The notes under the pieces are model-generated. The model was not told where the DNA came from. It saw only the letters and a program-made list of their open reading frames with translations, and ran no database searches. Shown piece after piece: positions 1 to 8,295 of a stretch of 52,510 nt of DNA. The DNA is from Hyphomicrobiaceae bacterium (GTDB lineage: Bacteria; Pseudomonadota; Alphaproteobacteria; Rhizobiales; Hyphomicrobiaceae): NCBI GenBank assembly GCA_020442185.1, contig JAGRKS010000072.1, positions 1-52,510 of the forward strand. The letters run 5' to 3'. Position 1 is the first letter of the stretch, and every line of letters starts with the position of its first letter. The position numbers and the translations under genes were made by a program.

Positions 1-1346
1 GCCCCGAGGACATTCACGGCATGCATGCCGCTGCGGGCATTCTGACGGCGCGCGGTGGCATGACGAGCCATGCGGCGGTCGTTGCGCGCGGCATGGGGCG
101 CCCTTGCGTTTCGGGCGCCGGCGCGCTCCGTATCGACGTTGCCGCGCGACGTCTCTCGATCGGACGCGAGACGTTCGGAGCGGGCGATGTCATCACCATC
201 GATGGCGGCACGGGCGAAGTTTTGAAGGGCCGCGCGAAGATGCGTCAACCCGAACTCTCGGGTGCATTCTCCAAGCTGATGGGGTGGGCCGACAGCGTGC
301 GCAAGCTCGGCGTCAGGGCCAACGCCGACACGCCACGGGATGCCGCGCAGGCCCGCGAATTCGGCGCCGACGGAATCGGGCTCTGCCGGACGGAGCACAT
401 GTTCTTCGACGAGGAGCGTATTCTCGCCATGCGTGAGATGATCCTCGCGGAAGATGCCGGCGGTCGCCGTGCCGCGCTCGAGAAGCTGTTGCCGATGCAG
501 AGGGGCGATTTCACGGGCTTGTTTGAAATCATGGCAGGCCTTCCGGTCACGATCCGGCTGCTCGACCCGCCGCTCCACGAGTTCCTGCCGCATGAACAGC
601 GCGAACAGCAAGCTGTCGCCGATGCGCTGGGCATTCCGGTCGACAAAATCAAATCGCGCGTCGCGGAGCTCTATGAGCTTAATCCGATGCTCGGGTTCCG
701 CGGCTGTCGTCTCGGCGTGCGCTATCCCGAAATCACGGAAATGCAGGCGCGAGCCGTCTTCGAGGCGGCGATCGACGCGGCGGCGGCGACGGGCAATCCA
801 GTCGTGCCCGAGATCATGGTGCCGCTGGTCATTCACCGGCGGGAATTCGACCTGATCGCCGACATCATCCGGCGCACCGCCGCCGAGGTGGCGGCCGAAC
901 GCGGCGTAACACCAGATTATCAAATCGGAACGATGGTGGAGCTGCCGCGCTGCGCGCTTCGCGCCAACGAAATCGCGGCTGGCGATGACGGTGCGGAGTT
1001 CTTCTCGTTCGGCACGAACGATCTGACGCAGACTTGTCTCGGCCTCAGTCGCGACGACGCCGGCCCGATCCTGACGAGCTACACCGAGCACGGCATCTTC
1101 GCCGTCGATCCGTTCGTTTCGATCGACATCGACGGGGTTGGCGAACTCGTGCGGATCGGAGCGGAGCGTGGGCGGAGCGTCAAGCCCGGCATGAAGATGG
1201 GGATTTGCGGCGAACACGGCGGCGACCCGGCATCGGTTGCCTTCTGTCACCAGATCGGCCTGAGCTACGTATCGTGTTCGCCGTTCCGTGTGCCGATCGC
1301 GAGACTGTCGGCGGCGCAAGCAGCGTTGCGCGAGGCGGGCGCGTGA
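1..1346 (+). CDS. ppdK: Pyruvate phosphate dikinase, C-terminal part (5' end outside window)
   Basis: This enzyme interconverts pyruvate, ATP and phosphate with phosphoenolpyruvate, AMP and pyrophosphate in the cytoplasm. The reading frame is open from base 3, so the gene begins upstream of the window. The first visible residues belong to the swivelling phosphohistidine domain, with the catalytic histidine in GGMTSHAAV. The rest is the PEP/pyruvate-binding TIM barrel. It contains GIGLCRTEH, the FGTNDLTQ segment and, near the end, CGEHGGDP, whose cysteine is the family's acid/base residue. The signature residues in the visible part are intact. Enzyme I and PEP synthase share this architecture, but the motif wording fits PpdK best. 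Confidence 0.96.
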   Translation, partial: PEDIHGMHAAAGILTARGGMTSHAAVVARGMGRPCVSGAGALRIDVAARRLSIGRETFGAGDVITIDGGTGEVLKGRAKMRQPELSGAFSKLMGWADSVRKLGVRANADTPRDAAQAREFGADGIGLCRTEHMFFDEERILAMREMILAEDAGGRRAALEKLLPMQRGDFTGLFEIMAGLPVTIRLLDPPLHEFLPHEQREQQAVADALGIPVDKIKSRVAELYELNPMLGFRGCRLGVRYPEITEMQARAVFEAAIDAAAATGNPVVPEIMVPLVIHRREFDLIADIIRRTAAEVAAERGVTPDYQIGTMVELPRCALRANEIAAGDDGAEFFSFGTNDLTQTCLGLSRDDAGPILTSYTEHGIFAVDPFVSIDIDGVGELVRIGAERGRSVKPGMKMGICGEHGGDPASVAFCHQIGLSYVSCSPFRVPIARLSAAQAALREAGA

Positions 1347-1494
1347 GTGGTCCGATGCGAACAACACGGCCTCACACCGCGACTTCTGAGGCAAGAGCGC
1401 TGGCGGTGACATGCCTTGCGCGTGTGGGCGGCCTGACGAGTCCTGCGCCGAATGCCAACAGGCGCGCTCCCCGGCGAATTTCGGAGACCGTTCC

Positions 1495-2940
1495 GTGATC
1501 AGGTTCAGGCCCATCGTTTTCGTGGTCGGCCTCATGTTGTGCACGATGGCGGCTGCCATGATCCTGCCCGCGATCGTCGACGTCGCCGACGGTCACGAGG
1601 ACTGGAAGGTGTTTTTCGGCGCCTCGATCTTCACGTTCTTCATCGGCGGCCTGATGGTGCTGGCGGCTTACGACGACAAGCCGGTGCAGCTTGGCGTCAA
1701 GGAAGCGTTCCTTCTGACCACGATCAGCTGGAGCGCGGTGACCGCAGTCGCCGCCATTCCGTTCGTCGGCCTTGGCCTGAACTACACGGATGCATTCTTC
1801 GAATCGATGAGCGGAATCACGACGACTGGCGCGACCGTCCTCGTCGGACTCGACAAGCTGCCGCGCGGAATACTTCTCTGGCGCGCGGTACTGCAGGGGC
1901 TCGGCGGGCTCGGTATCATCGTCATGGCGATAATCATGCTGCCGTTTCTGCGCGTCGGTGGCATGCAGCTCTTCCAGACGGAGAACTCGGACCGTTCCGA
2001 GAAGGTGCTGCCGCGCGCACTCGAGCTGACGATGGCGATCGCCGGTATCTACCTGGCGCTTCTCGTCATCTGCGCCATCGTCTACGCGCTGCTCGGCATG
2101 ACGCCCTTCGATGCCATCTGCCATGCATTGACGACGGTATCGACGGCCGGATTCTCGACGCACGACGAGAGCTTCGGCTTTTTCAGGTCGCCGGCCCTCG
2201 AGTGGGCGGCGATCGTCTTCATGATCCTTGGTGCGTTGCCCTTCGTCGTCTTCATCAAGGCATTGCGCGGCGATCGCGGAGCCATCTGGCGCGATGCGCA
2301 GGTGCAGGGCTTCTTGAGTTTCCTCGTCGTCGTCGCGTTGACACTCTCCGCCTGGCTCGTGCTGACCCGCGAAGTGCCGATCGACGTTGCGGTGCGGACC
2401 GCGTCGTTCTCCGTCGTCTCCGTTGTCACGACGACAGGCTTCGCGGTCGAGGACTATACGGCGTGGGGTACGTTTTCGGTCGGTCTCTTCTTCCTCCTGA
2501 AGTTCGTCGGAGGATGTTCGGGTTCGACGACGGGCGGCATCAAGATCTACCGGCTGCAGGTGGCCGGCATCCTTACGCGCAGCCACTTTCTGCATCTCAT
2601 CAGTCCAAATCGCGTCGTCACACTGATGTACAACCGGCGGCGCCTACCGGACGACGTACCGTTCTCGGTCGTGGCATTCCTCGCGATCTACATGACGACG
2701 GTTGGCATCTTCACTGTCGTGCTTGCCGCTATGGACCTCGATCTCGTCACGGCGCTGACGGCTGCAACGCAGGCGGTGGGCAACGTTGGCCCCGGCCTTG
2801 GCGATATCATCGGCCCGTCCGGTAACTATTCGACGTTGCCTGCGGGCGCGAAGTGGGTGCTCTCGTTCGCGATGCTGCTCGGCCGTCTCGAGCTGTTCAC
2901 GGTCCTCGTGCTCTTCCGCAGCGAATTCTGGCGCAGCTAA
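1495..2940 (+). CDS. trkH: TrkH-family potassium uptake transmembrane subunit
   Basis: This is the potassium-translocating inner-membrane subunit of a Trk/Ktr-type system, 481 residues from the chosen start, which is normal for TrkH. It shows repeated hydrophobic membrane segments and P-loop-like filter sequences such as TTGATV, STAGFST, TTTGFA and VGNVGPGLG, one per channel repeat. A GTG start at 1495 is preferred over upstream starts because GGAGA lies about 8 bases before it and the protein then begins VIRFRPIVFVVG, as TrkH proteins do. The gene follows ppdK in the same direction after about 150 bases. The partner nucleotide-binding subunit TrkA is not in the window. Confidence 0.93.
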   Translation: MIRFRPIVFVVGLMLCTMAAAMILPAIVDVADGHEDWKVFFGASIFTFFIGGLMVLAAYDDKPVQLGVKEAFLLTTISWSAVTAVAAIPFVGLGLNYTDAFFESMSGITTTGATVLVGLDKLPRGILLWRAVLQGLGGLGIIVMAIIMLPFLRVGGMQLFQTENSDRSEKVLPRALELTMAIAGIYLALLVICAIVYALLGMTPFDAICHALTTVSTAGFSTHDESFGFFRSPALEWAAIVFMILGALPFVVFIKALRGDRGAIWRDAQVQGFLSFLVVVALTLSAWLVLTREVPIDVAVRTASFSVVSVVTTTGFAVEDYTAWGTFSVGLFFLLKFVGGCSGSTTGGIKIYRLQVAGILTRSHFLHLISPNRVVTLMYNRRRLPDDVPFSVVAFLAIYMTTVGIFTVVLAAMDLDLVTALTAATQAVGNVGPGLGDIIGPSGNYSTLPAGAKWVLSFAMLLGRLELFTVLVLFRSEFWRS

Positions 2941-3136
2941 CAGCGCAAACTTTCAAAGCATCTCGTTGCGGACGGCGCCAGCGCGTTCGCTGACGCTTGA
3001 CGACCTTCGCCCGGAATAAGGCGTCGGATCGAGAACACTGGCCGCGTGCCTCGTCGTGTGCGCCATCACATTTGCGGAACCGCCTCGACCTACGGACGTT
3101 GGCCGCATGAAAGGAAAATCGGCAAAGGAGATAAAA

Positions 3137-3904
3137 ATGAAAGTCCGAGCACATCAAATCCTCACAACGAGTTTCGTCGCCTTGTTCGCCAGCGCGGGCG
3201 TCGCGATGGCGCAGGCCGCCGATGCCGGCGGAGCGTCGCGCGGCGGCGGTGGCATGAGCGCCGGCGCTGAGATGCAGGCGCCGGCAGCCGGCGGTGCTGA
3301 CCGCGGCACGCGTGCTTTCGGTGGCAGTGCCGCCGGTGGCGACGCGGCGGCCGGCGCTGGTGTCCGCGAACGCCACGGCTCCGATGCGGCGAAGCCCGAC
3401 GTGCGCGGCGCTGAGGCAGCGGATCGTGACGTTCAGAAGCCACGTCAGTCGAGCGAACGCGGTGAACGCGGTGACACAGCGGACGGCAAGTCGATGAAGC
3501 AGCGCCAGTCGCAACGTGGCGAGGAGACGACCGACGGCAAGCGAGGCCAGATCGGTGGCCGGGATAGCCGTGACCGCAAGGCCGAAACGCCGGAGAAGAG
3601 CCGCGGAGAGAATCCGTCGAGTGCCGAGCGCGCGAAGGAAGCCGCGAGGATCAATGTCGATAAGCAGAAGAAGTCGGAGCTCAAGCGTACGGTCGATCGG
3701 GGCGCATTGAAGCGCAGCAAGAGCGTCGACATCAGCGTGAACATCGGCATCGGTGTGCCGCGCACCGCGACACTCTACGCGCTGCCTCCGCGTTGGGTGT
3801 CGATCGTGCCTGCCTATGAAGGCTATCGCTACATCTACGTTGGCGACTCGATCTGCATCGTCGATCCTGAAACGTATGTCATCGTCGACGTGATCTACAT
3901 CTGA
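3137..3904 (+). CDS. Secreted DUF1236-domain protein
   Basis: A 255-residue exported protein of unknown function. The ATG at 3137 has AAGGAG shortly upstream and gives a clean signal peptide with a likely cleavage after VAMA-QA. The middle (about residues 35-195) is low-complexity and rich in Gly, Ala, Arg, Asp, Glu and Lys, so it is probably disordered. The last 60 residues match the DUF1236 pattern: LPPRWVSIVPAYEGYRY followed by IVDPETYVIVDVI. DUF1236 proteins are common in Hyphomicrobiales and probably periplasmic or envelope-associated. No enzymatic motif is visible. It stands alone between trkH and a convergent monooxygenase gene. Confidence 0.85.
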   Translation: MKVRAHQILTTSFVALFASAGVAMAQAADAGGASRGGGGMSAGAEMQAPAAGGADRGTRAFGGSAAGGDAAAGAGVRERHGSDAAKPDVRGAEAADRDVQKPRQSSERGERGDTADGKSMKQRQSQRGEETTDGKRGQIGGRDSRDRKAETPEKSRGENPSSAERAKEAARINVDKQKKSELKRTVDRGALKRSKSVDISVNIGIGVPRTATLYALPPRWVSIVPAYEGYRYIYVGDSICIVDPETYVIVDVIYI

Positions 3905-3951
3905 TGCTGCGGGTTACGCCAGCGATTCGATGATCCGACAAGCGAAGCCGT

Positions 3952-3967
3952 CGCGCCGCAGGGCGCG
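3952..3967. terminator. Candidate hairpin between convergent genes
   Basis: CGCGCC and GGCGCG form a 6-bp GC-rich stem with a 4-base loop in the gap between two convergent genes. No strong T-run follows on either side, so this is a weak terminator candidate. Confidence 0.3.
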
Positions 3968-4011
3968 GCGGCATTCGCGTGCTGCGCATTGGCATGCATG
4001 GTCGTCCGCGA

Positions 4012-5256
4012 TCAGGCGCGGTATCCGTAGATCCAATCGTATCGGGCCATCAACATTTCGGGCGGCGATATGCGCATGGCCGCGTTTCTTGCTTGCGCCA
4101 GAAATCCGTCGAGATGGTAGATGCTGCCGTTGGACTTTGCGGCGGCGACGACCCGCGTCGCTCGCGGGCGTCTCTCTCGTTCATAGAGCGTAAAGCCCTG
4201 GCAGATGTCGTCTGGCCGCCGCGCAATCATGCGCGCAAGGACCGCGGCATCCTCGATCGCAAGGACGCCACCTTGTGCCAGAAATGGTAGCGTCGGGTGC
4301 GCTGCATCGCCAAGGAGACAGATGTTGCCGCGCACCCATGTCGGTAAAGGCGGCAATTCATAAAGCGACCACTTCTTCCATTCGGCCGGCACGTCGAGAA
4401 GGTCGCGCAGCGATTTGGCGAAGGCACGTGCCGGTTCGGTGACCCAGCTCGATTGCAACGAGGCACTCCAGTCGTCGCTTGCTGCCGTCTCGTTGCGAAC
4501 GAAGACCAGAGCGACTTCGCTGCCGCCGCGGACGGGGTAATGCACGACATGGGCTTTCGGAGACATCCAAAGTCCGGTCGCATTCTCGGCCAGTGACTTT
4601 GGCATTGCCGTCGCGGGGATCACCGCACGTGCAGCGCACTTGCCGGCGAAACGTAGTGGCTTGCCGGCAAAGAACTCGTCGCGCACCATCGAGCGAATGC
4701 CATCGGCCGCAATCATTGCCGAGCCCTCGATCTCGCCGCTAGATCGGGAGCGGACCACGACATGTTCGCCACGGTTCTCCACGGCAATAGCGTCGAAGTC
4801 CGTCGTTCGCGCGATCAGTGGGCTGGCGCGGGCCGCGTCGAACAGTGCCTGGTGCAGGTCCGCGCGGTGCAGCACCCAGTAGGGCGCTCCATGCCGCTTT
4901 GCGATCCAGCCGCCGAGCGGTAACCGGGCAAGTGTCGCGCCGGTCGCGCTGTCACGCGCATGGATGAGATCGGGCTTGCCGGCGAGCGGTTCCAGGGCAT
5001 CGGCGACGCCAAGGCTCGCGAGCAGCCGCGAACCATTCGGACCAATCTGGATGCCGGCACCCTCGGGTTCGTAGACCTTCCGCTTCTCGATGACGTGCGA
5101 TTTCATGCCGTGTTGGGCGAGCGCCAGCGCAGCCGCCAGTCCACCGATGCCGCCGCCGAGGATCAGCAGCGGATGACGCTCGTTGCCGACTGTCGGATGG
5201 CGGCGAGGCCGGACGTCGGTCATCGTACCGCTCGTGCTGGTATCCGCTTGTTCCAT
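4012..5256 (-). CDS. FAD-dependent aromatic-ring monooxygenase (salicylate/3-hydroxybenzoate hydroxylase-like)
   Basis: A 414-residue class A flavoprotein monooxygenase. It has the dinucleotide-binding GGGIGG near residue 34, the central DG motif as AADGIRSMVR, and the C-terminal FAD motif GDAAHPTLPFLAQG. These enzymes use NAD(P)H and O2 to hydroxylate an aromatic ring. The substrate cannot be read from sequence; salicylate, 3-hydroxybenzoate or 6-hydroxynicotinate are the usual choices for this subgroup. The ATG at 5256 has GGAG 6 bases upstream; ATG 5223 is an alternative. The next gene upstream on this strand is the zinc-finger protein, 261 bases away with nothing recognisable between. Confidence 0.88.
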   Translation of the reverse strand: MEQADTSTSGTMTDVRPRRHPTVGNERHPLLILGGGIGGLAAALALAQHGMKSHVIEKRKVYEPEGAGIQIGPNGSRLLASLGVADALEPLAGKPDLIHARDSATGATLARLPLGGWIAKRHGAPYWVLHRADLHQALFDAARASPLIARTTDFDAIAVENRGEHVVVRSRSSGEIEGSAMIAADGIRSMVRDEFFAGKPLRFAGKCAARAVIPATAMPKSLAENATGLWMSPKAHVVHYPVRGGSEVALVFVRNETAASDDWSASLQSSWVTEPARAFAKSLRDLLDVPAEWKKWSLYELPPLPTWVRGNICLLGDAAHPTLPFLAQGGVLAIEDAAVLARMIARRPDDICQGFTLYERERRPRATRVVAAAKSNGSIYHLDGFLAQARNAAMRISPPEMLMARYDWIYGYRA

Positions 5257-5517
5257 GGTCTCCAACCTCGTGTCGCGCACCTGACGTTTGGCCCCCGCCT
5301 GGGGCCTGTGTCGCAGCCAAACGTCATGTGCAAAAGCTACACGAGAAGCATGATGATGCTCGTGTTCCGGTTCCGGCATTTGCTTGCCAGCCGCTGCTAG
5401 GATCCGAGCAAATGTCAGAACCACAAGGAACACGAGCCCATTCGAGGCGCGTCAAGGTCGCTACACGATCGGATGCGGGCGTCCGCCGCCGTCATGATGC
5501 ACCGCTGCCGCCGCGGA

Positions 5518-5772
5518 TCAGGCGGCCTTGTGCTCGCCGAGATCCACGAGGCAGCCGGGGGGATCGCTTTCGATCGCGGTCAGGCGCGAATCGTGGACGT
5601 AGAGCGTCGAGCAATATGGGCAGACGATCTGGCCATCGCTCCCCATGTCCAGGAAGACATGCGGATGGTCAAATGGCGCGCGCGCGCCCATGCACTGGAA
5701 CTCTTTGATTCCGATAAAGATTTTCTCGACGCCTTTGTCGTTTGCAAAGTGCGGGACGACGCTTGCTGCCAT
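5518..5772 (-). CDS. Small zinc-finger (zf-CHCC, NDUFS6-like) protein
   Basis: An 84-residue protein. Cysteine in EFQCMG, histidine in FDHPHVFLDMG, and the final pair CPYCSTLY form the C-H-C-C zinc site of the family related to the complex I accessory subunit NDUFS6/NUMM. The ATG at 5772 has AGGAGG about 7 bases upstream, which decides the start against longer in-frame options. In alphaproteobacteria this family is a small cytoplasmic or respiratory-chain-associated protein. An actual role in complex I assembly here is inference. Confidence 0.88.
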   Translation of the reverse strand: MAASVVPHFANDKGVEKIFIGIKEFQCMGARAPFDHPHVFLDMGSDGQIVCPYCSTLYVHDSRLTAIESDPPGCLVDLGEHKAA

Positions 5773-5970
5773 GGCGCGTGCCTCCTGTGTCTTGCGGCTC
5801 GGCGATTTGGCCGCGACCATAGCGGTGCCTGGCCCATAATGGTAGGGGAGGCTGCGTGCGCACTTCGTATCAGCGGCGGCCGGGGCGCGGGTAGCCGCGG
5901 CGATATCGCGAGCGGCCCGGGCGTGACGTAAGGTCCGGTGTCGGCACCGGAGAACGGAGAGACACGGGAT

Positions 5971-6738
5971 ATGCGATCGTTTTCTTCCGATGGCGTCGAG
6001 ATCGCCTACATGGACGAGGGCGCGGGCGCACCTGTTCTCCTCATCCACGGCTTTGCGTCCAACATCGCGACCAACTGGGTCAGCACGAGCTGGGTCGGCT
6101 ACCTGAAGGGCAAGGGCTACAGGGTGATCGCGCTCGACAACCGAGGCCATGGACGCAGCCAGAAGCTCTACGAACTCTCTGAGTACGGCGCGCCGCTGAT
6201 GGCGGAAGACGCCCGCAGGCTGCTCGATCATCTGGGCATCGCCGCGGCAAACGTCATGGGCTATTCGATGGGCGCGCGCATTTCGGCCTTTCTGGCGCTC
6301 AACCATCCCGACCGCGTCTCGAGCGTGGTTTTCGGCGGTCTCGGGATCAACATGGTCCGTGGCATGGCCGGAACCGGGCCGATCGCGGCCGCCCTCGAAG
6401 CCCCGTCGATCGACGATGTCACAAATCCGACCGCGCGGACGTTTCGTGCGTTCGCCGAGCAGACGGGAAGCGATCTCAAGGCGCTCGCGGTGTGCATCCG
6501 CTCGGCGCGCGATCCGCTGACTCGCGAGGACGTCGCGCGCATAACCGTCCCGGTCCTCGTCGCCGTCGGCGAGACCGATGTGGTCGGTGGCTCGGCGGCC
6601 GATCTCGCGGCGTTGATCCCGAATGCCGAGGCGCTGTCAATTCCGGGCCGCGATCACATGAAGGCCGTTGGCGATCGCGCCTACAAGGAGGCCGTCGCGG
6701 CATTCCTCGAACGCAACAGCGCCAGCACTCTGCCCTGA
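5971..6738 (+). CDS. Alpha/beta-fold hydrolase
   Basis: A 255-residue soluble alpha/beta hydrolase. The oxyanion-hole segment is LLIHGFAS, the nucleophile serine is in GYSMGA, and the late catalytic histidine is in GRDHMKAV. No signal peptide is seen from the preferred ATG at 5971; a GTG at 5938 is also in frame. The substrate is unknown; esterase, lactonase or haloperoxidase-like activities are all possible for this fold. It is divergent from the zinc-finger gene, sharing a 200-base upstream region, and is followed by a long gene-free stretch. Confidence 0.85.
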   Translation: MRSFSSDGVEIAYMDEGAGAPVLLIHGFASNIATNWVSTSWVGYLKGKGYRVIALDNRGHGRSQKLYELSEYGAPLMAEDARRLLDHLGIAAANVMGYSMGARISAFLALNHPDRVSSVVFGGLGINMVRGMAGTGPIAAALEAPSIDDVTNPTARTFRAFAEQTGSDLKALAVCIRSARDPLTREDVARITVPVLVAVGETDVVGGSAADLAALIPNAEALSIPGRDHMKAVGDRAYKEAVAAFLERNSASTLP

Positions 6739-7607
6739 CCGCAGCCGTCGGGGGCGGTTACGCATGTGCGGGATATTTGGCTTGGCAGTGGGCCGGCGAT
6801 AGCTGCGCCGCGAGCACTGCGCGGTGCGCCTTGCGGGGCAGTGTGATGCGTGTGCGAGGTGGCGCGGTGCGCCTTGCGGGGGTGGCGCGGTGCGCCTTGC
6901 GGGGGTGGCGCAGTTCGCCTTAGCGGGGTGGCGGCGGATCGCCTTGCCCGGGTGGCGCGGTGCGTCTTGCGGGACGGCGGCGTGTTCCGAGAGCTTCGAG
7001 CAGCGCACGCGAGACTGCAGACATGCGAACGGCCCTAGCAAGCCGAAGATCGGATCTGCAAAGTTAAAGCGCGGGGGCTTCAGCAGACCAGTTCCGGCGA
7101 ACGCCTAGGGCCGAAAGCACACTCGAGACTCAACGCACGTTACGCAACGCCAACTCATTGATCGACGAATACAACACGCCCGACGCAGAACCACACACGA
7201 CGCATTACATTCGCTTCATTGCCGGCCCACTGACAGCTCGAACCTCGCGCGGTCGAGCCGTGACCGTCATACGCAACACACAACGCAAACTCTACTCGAC
7301 ACACAATTCGATACGCAACTCGGACCTGGGAAAGCTCAGCTCGTTACCGCACGCTGTTCTTTCTCATGACTTAAACCTAACAGACGGGGCCTCGTGAGTC
7401 CTGCCGATTCCGCGCACGGACGAAGATTGGTTGTGGATAATACAATATGACGCTTGCGTGACGGACCGCTTTCGCATCTCGCGTTCGGCGACGCAGCATT
7501 GCCCTATTCCGGGCATGAAAGCGCCCGTTCGCACCGTGATGATCTGACTGTCGGGCTGGGGGCTCGTTAACCCGTCGTTAGGGTTATCTGTCTGATAGTC
7601 CGTCATC
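6739..7607. other. Gene-free stretch of 869 bases
   Basis: No convincing gene. It holds a degenerate GC-rich 23-bp tandem repeat near its left side, then a segment of lower GC (about 7130-7340) with several ACGCAAC words. Near the right side TAACCC and GGGTTA form a 6-bp inverted repeat at 7568-7586, just ahead of the extensin-like gene. Open frames here are repeat-derived and lack protein-like composition. Confidence 0.6.
6858..6973. repeat. Degenerate 23-bp tandem repeat, five contiguous copies
   Basis: Five head-to-tail units at 6858-6880, 6881-6903, 6904-6926, 6927-6950 and 6951-6973. The first two are identical (unit begins GGTGGCGCGGTGCGCC); the others differ by a few substitutions, and the fourth is one base longer. 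A partial sixth unit lies upstream near 6816-6837. There are no spacers, so this is not a CRISPR array. Confidence 0.85.
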
Positions 7608-8285
7608 ATGTATATGTCGCGTGTTGCATGTTTGCTGTCGTTGTCGGTGCTCCTGTCGGCTGTCTCAGGCTGCAGCAGTGAGCGAACGCCGGCTTTTGTC
7701 GCCAAGAGCGAGCCTTGGCAGGCCCTCGAAGAGCGACAATGCCTGGCTTCCGGCATGGTCCGGACCAGCCCCTTCCTCAACGCCCGGTCATCTCTCGGCG
7801 GCCCGAGTGCCTGCGGAGCCGAGCAACCGTTCGAGATGTCGGCGGCGCTCGGAGGCCGGGTCCGTTTGACCCCTGCCGCAACGCTGCGCTGCCCGATGAT
7901 ACCGGCTGTCGACCGCTGGGTGGCGACCGTCGTCGAACCGGCGGCGCGGTTTCATTTCGGTGCGTCGATCGTCGGCATGAAGGTCGCCGCGTCCTACGGA
8001 TGCCGACCGATCAATCACAAGTGGGGCGCCAAACTTTCACAGCACGGCCTCGCCAATGCGCTCGATATCTCGGAATTCCGCCTGGCGGACGGCCACAAGA
8101 TTTCCGTCAAGTCGGGTTGGTGGGGATCATCGCGTGAGCGCCAGTTCCTGCGCGACGTACACCGCGGTGCCTGCGACAGCTTCACGACGGTGCTCGGGCC
8201 GCTCGCCGATCGTTACCACCATGACCACCTGCATCTCGATCTCGCGCGCCACGGCAAGAACGGCACTTATCGCGTCTGCCGCTGA
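7608..8285 (+). CDS. Extensin-like family lipoprotein (putative cell-wall peptidase fold)
   Basis: A 225-residue envelope protein. The N-terminus is a lipoprotein signal ending in a lipobox, LSAVSGC. The C-terminal half is the bacterial extensin-like domain, with GMKVAASYGCRP, HGLANALDISEF and YHHDHLHLDLARH. The spaced His and Asp residues resemble the zinc ligands of LAS-type peptidoglycan peptidases, which suggests action on peptidoglycan cross-links, but activity is inference. Six or more cysteines in the mature part could form disulfides. Starts at 7608 or 7614 are both possible. It converges on the acyltransferase gene, leaving only 10 bases between the stops. Confidence 0.87.
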   Translation: MYMSRVACLLSLSVLLSAVSGCSSERTPAFVAKSEPWQALEERQCLASGMVRTSPFLNARSSLGGPSACGAEQPFEMSAALGGRVRLTPAATLRCPMIPAVDRWVATVVEPAARFHFGASIVGMKVAASYGCRPINHKWGAKLSQHGLANALDISEFRLADGHKISVKSGWWGSSRERQFLRDVHRGACDSFTTVLGPLADRYHHDHLHLDLARHGKNGTYRVCR

Positions 8286-8295
8286 AGGCTGCGCC

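Noticed and set aside
1372..2595. A 407-codon minus-strand frame
   Set aside because: Antisense to trkH; its product is mostly charged residues with no domain.
6858..6973. CRISPR array
   Set aside because: The repeats are directly adjacent with no unique spacers, and no cas genes are near.
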